64,000 nucleotides of DNA from Bog-375 sp049587755 (GTDB taxonomy: Bacteria; Acidobacteriota; Terriglobia; Bryobacterales; Bryobacteraceae): positions 23,575 to 87,574 of the forward strand of contig JBAVEN010000012.1 in assembly GCA_049587755.1 (NCBI GenBank). Direction: 5' to 3'. Numbering within the stretch: position 1 is the stretch's first letter; each line of letters opens with the position of its first letter. Shown piece after piece: positions 61,705-64,000 of the stretch. Below the pieces are notes generated by a model, which had not been told where the DNA came from, searched no databases, and saw nothing but the letters and a program-made list of their open reading frames with translations. Both the position numbers and the translations under genes were made by a program.

Positions 61705-62511
61705 ATGCCGGCCAGCGTGGTTTCCATCTCGGGCAATCGCCAGGGCACTTACGTCCTCCTGGAGGCGGTTTTGCCCGGCGAAGCGCCGCGCCACATCGGA
61801 GTCATTCTCATCGACCCGGCCACCGATCGCGGCTGGGTGAAGCTGCGCGGGCGATATGACGATTTCGCCGCCGCGGAAGACGCCGAAGTGCTGGAAGCGG
61901 TAGAAGCCGATTTACGCGCCAAGCTGGCCGAAATGGGCGCGGAGGCCTGTCTGGCATCGCTCGAAGATTCGCTTTCGAACGTGCTCCGCGTGAGCGAGCG
62001 CCAGACTGTCGCCGTGGATGCATTTTCGCGCGTGATCGAGCGGCTCTACGGCGAACATGTCGAGCCGGTCCCTATTGAGCGGTTCTCCACCCACCTGCCG
62101 CTTTACAGCCTGCGCGCGGCGGCCGGACGGCTGGGCGAAGAAATGGAATCGGTGGAAGAAGACTGGGTACCCGCGCCGCCCGGCCTGCGCCTTACACCCG
62201 ATCTGTTCGTGGCCCATGTGGTGGGCCGGTCAATGGAACCGCGCATCCCCGATGGCAGCCTCAATTTGTTCCGCTTGAACCCGGTGGGTTCGCGCCAGAA
62301 CAAGATTCTGCTCATCCAACGTTTCGGCGCGCTGGACGATACGGCCCGCTACACGGTGAAAAAATATACCAGCCGCAAGGTCGAAACCGGAGAAGACCAA
62401 TGGCGGCACGAACGCATCCGGCTGGAACCGCTCAATCCGGAATTTGAAGCCTGGGACGCGGTGCCGGAGGATTTCGCCGTGGTCGCCGAGTGGCTGCGCG
62501 TCATCGAGTGA
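61705..62511 (+). CDS. S24-type peptidase-like protein coupled to mutY
   Basis: 268 aa. N-terminal part of about 150 residues has no recognised domain (GTYVLLEAVLPGEAPRHIGV, IDPATDRGWVKLRGRYDDFA). The C-terminal part is an S24/LexA-type domain: FVAHVVGRSMEPRIPDGSLN with candidate nucleophile S176, and YTVKKYTS with lysine K219 or K220. There is no obvious DNA-binding HTH, unlike LexA. It overlaps mutY by 4 bp, so a role tied to DNA damage is plausible but unproven. Confidence 0.75.
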   Translation: MPASVVSISGNRQGTYVLLEAVLPGEAPRHIGVILIDPATDRGWVKLRGRYDDFAAAEDAEVLEAVEADLRAKLAEMGAEACLASLEDSLSNVLRVSERQTVAVDAFSRVIERLYGEHVEPVPIERFSTHLPLYSLRAAAGRLGEEMESVEEDWVPAPPGLRLTPDLFVAHVVGRSMEPRIPDGSLNLFRLNPVGSRQNKILLIQRFGALDDTARYTVKKYTSRKVETGEDQWRHERIRLEPLNPEFEAWDAVPEDFAVVAEWLRVIE

Positions 62512-63503
62512 AGCGCCGCCTCTCGAGCTTGCTCGCCGGGTGGTACGCCCAGGGGCATCGCGATCTGCCCTGGCGCCGCACCACGGACCCCTATCGCATC
62601 TGGGTTTCCGAAATCATGCTGCAGCAAACCCGCGCCGCGGCGGTGATCCCTTATTACCATCGCTTCCTGGAGCGCTTCCCCACCGTGGAGACGCTGGCGG
62701 AGGCGGCCGAAACGGACGTGCTGGCGCTGTGGAGCGGTCTCGGCTACTATTCGCGCGCCCGCAACCTGCTGCGCGCCGCCCGCCGGATTGCCGCGCGCGG
62801 CGCATTCCCGCGCCAGTACGACGAGCTGCGCCAGTTGCCGGGCGTCGGGGATTACACCGCCGCGGCGGTGGCAAGCATCACCTTCGCCGAACCCCGTGCC
62901 GTGCTGGATGGCAACGTGCTTCGGGTAGTGGCCCGCATGGAAAACGATGCCGGCGATATCGTCTCGCTCAAGACTCGCGAGCGTTTTCGTGCCGTGGCCG
63001 AAGGCTGGCTCGACCGGCGGCATCCGGGAGAGTTCAACCAGGCGCTGATGGAGCTGGGGGCCACGGTTTGCCTGCCGCGTCGCCCGCTGTGCCCCCAGTG
63101 CCCGCTGCGCGGCGAGTGCCGCGCGCTGCAATCGGGAACCGTGGAACAGTTGCCGGTGAAGCTCGGACATGTTCAGCCGGCACGCATCGAAGCCGTGCTG
63201 CTGCTGCTGCGGCGCGGCCACCGCGTCCTGCTGCGGCAGCGCGCAGCCACGGAGCGCCGCATGGCGGGCTTCTGGGACCTGCCCGCGCCGGAGCACCTGC
63301 CTGGCATCCGCCCCGGCGCCGACCTCGGCCGGTTTCGCCACACCATCACCCATCATCGCTACACCTTCACGGTGAAAGCCGCGCCGCCGCCCAAGCGCCT
63401 TCCCGCCTCCTCGCTTTTCCGCTGGCTGGAGCCGCGCGAGGCCGGCGGCATCCCGCTGAGCACCACCGCCAGGAAGGCGCTGCGGCTGGCAAAGGTGCTG
63501 TGA
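62508..63503 (+). CDS. mutY: A/G-specific adenine glycosylase MutY
   Basis: 331 aa. LPWRRTTDPYRIWVSEIMLQQTR holds catalytic E35. The HhH motif is LPGVGDYTAAAVAS and the GPD Asp D134 is in AVLDGNVLRVV. The Fe-S loop CLPRRPLCPQCPLRGEC has C-x6-C-x2-C-x5-C spacing. A C-terminal NUDIX-like 8-oxoG recognition domain follows (RMAGFWDLPAPEHL). It removes adenine opposite 8-oxoguanine. GTG 62508 start overlaps the S24 gene; a terminator follows. Confidence 0.95.
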   Translation: MKRRLSSLLAGWYAQGHRDLPWRRTTDPYRIWVSEIMLQQTRAAAVIPYYHRFLERFPTVETLAEAAETDVLALWSGLGYYSRARNLLRAARRIAARGAFPRQYDELRQLPGVGDYTAAAVASITFAEPRAVLDGNVLRVVARMENDAGDIVSLKTRERFRAVAEGWLDRRHPGEFNQALMELGATVCLPRRPLCPQCPLRGECRALQSGTVEQLPVKLGHVQPARIEAVLLLLRRGHRVLLRQRAATERRMAGFWDLPAPEHLPGIRPGADLGRFRHTITHHRYTFTVKAAPPPKRLPASSLFRWLEPREAGGIPLSTTARKALRLAKVL

Positions 63504-63515
63504 ACATATAGCAGC

Positions 63516-63541
63516 AAAAGCCGGGAGTCATCTCGGCTTTT
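63516..63541 (+). terminator. Intrinsic terminator after mutY
   Basis: AAAAGCCG (63516-63523) pairs with CGGCTTTT (63534-63541), followed by CTTAGTTTT. Located 13 bp after the mutY stop. Confidence 0.75.
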
Positions 63542-64000
63542 CTTAGTTTTCCTTACGGACCCGAACCGGTTGCTCGAGCCCCGGCCCTCCGCCCGCAATT
63601 CGGTGACGGTCGTTCGCGTTTTTTCTCCTCCGCATATTCAGACACTTACCTCGCATCTCGCACCTGGCGGGCGCCCGCCCCGCTTACACTCAAATCGGAT
63701 AGAGGCTGCGCGGCCCACTCCGCGCAGCCGCAACAGCTTTCTCCCCGGCCGGGGAACGTTGCACTCAGGTGGTACTGAACTTCCGGCGCCCCTTAAAGGC
63801 ATGCGGGGTCCCCTACGGGCAGGACTCCCGACGGAAGATCTTGGATTCTGGAATCCATAACCGCCGGCGGTATACGGATAGCTATTATTGCCGCCCGCCG
63901 GATAGCAGAGAGTAAGGAACGAATCGACCTGATATTGTCCGCCATCCAGCGGGCTCACATCAACGTAGTTTCTACTCAAACCATTGGGTGGCCGCACGCA
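63542..64000. other. Window end, no confident gene; possible partial minus-strand coding sequence
   Basis: The minus strand has a frame open from the window edge to a stop at 63638. Its first part (GLSRNYVDVSPLDGGQYQVD, TLCYPAGGNNSYPYTAGGYG) looks protein-like, but the rest is very Arg/Pro/Gly-rich and may be noise. It could be the end of a gene beyond the window. Nothing else is supported here. Confidence 0.25.

Noticed and set aside
63570..63860. 96-codon plus-strand frame after mutY
   Set aside because: Composition is Arg/Pro/Ser-rich with no motif and no ribosome site.

Overview
The window reads as high-GC chromosomal DNA of an acidobacterium, probably of the Bryobacterales / 'Candidatus Solibacter' type. 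This is an inference from gene content, with no rRNA marker present. The pointers are: a GWxTD-domain protein next to a carboxypeptidase-regulatory-domain outer-membrane barrel, an ECF sigma factor beside a Ser/Thr kinase with a C-terminal PD40 propeller, a PEP-CTERM/exosortase/EpsI system, DUF885 and M13 peptidases, a DUF3106 protein, and many 4-bp ATGA/GTGA gene overlaps.

Layout. 1-4.4 kb: a phosphorolytic disaccharide module (GH130 mannosylglucose phosphorylase, cellobiose 2-epimerase, GH94 cellobiose phosphorylase). 4.49-6.90 kb: an IS1595-type element with matching terminal inverted repeats that carries passenger genes (a DUF3800 protein, a 49-aa coupled microprotein, two small ribbon-helix-helix-like proteins). 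7.2-12.5 kb: M13 peptidase, AI-2E-family permease, ruvX-mltG. 12.6-16.8 kb: a methyltransferase and a 2-oxoacid:ferredoxin oxidoreductase (korAB). 16.8-19.2 kb: a PEP-CTERM protein, a secreted HExxH protein and a Cys-rich membrane protein. 19.35-19.84 kb: remnants of a trehalose locus. 19.9-24.2 kb: a double-domain dehydratase/benzoyl-CoA-reductase-type activase with its partner. 24.4-25.4 kb: a toxin-antitoxin-like pair with a clear operator, then a membrane protein.

25.4-37.1 kb (minus strand) is a methylmalonyl-CoA / Wood-Werkman block: transcarboxylase 5S, 12S and 1.3S subunits plus an unnamed 117-aa protein, methylmalonyl-CoA epimerase, both mutase subunits, MeaB, and a CoA-transferase whose middle is deleted. 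It lacks a biotin carboxylase gene, so carboxyl transfer between methylmalonyl-CoA and pyruvate is the likeliest chemistry. 37.4-41.4 kb: ArsR/SRPBCC pair, CDF exporter, TonB-like protein, 3-methyladenine glycosylase. 41.4-45.9 kb: thpR-plsY-gpsA, then ECF sigma / anti-sigma / DUF3106 / DksA-like. 46-49.6 kb: GWxTD protein and outer-membrane barrel. 49.6-53.7 kb: SDR, Tat-exported SMP-30 lactonase, SH3-type lipoprotein, small secreted protein. 53.8-59.0 kb: ECF sigma, PD40 kinase, exosortase-epsI. 59-63.5 kb: SppA, a broken C58 (YopT-like) cysteine protease, an S24-type protein coupled to mutY. The last ~460 bp hold nothing I can identify.

The items most worth a second look are the cargo-bearing IS1595 element with its microgenes, the two-gene module with helically phased operator repeats at 24.4 kb, the internally deleted CoA-transferase inside an otherwise intact propionate cluster, the frameshifted YopT-like protease, and the S24-mutY coupling. 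No tRNA, rRNA or CRISPR array was seen.
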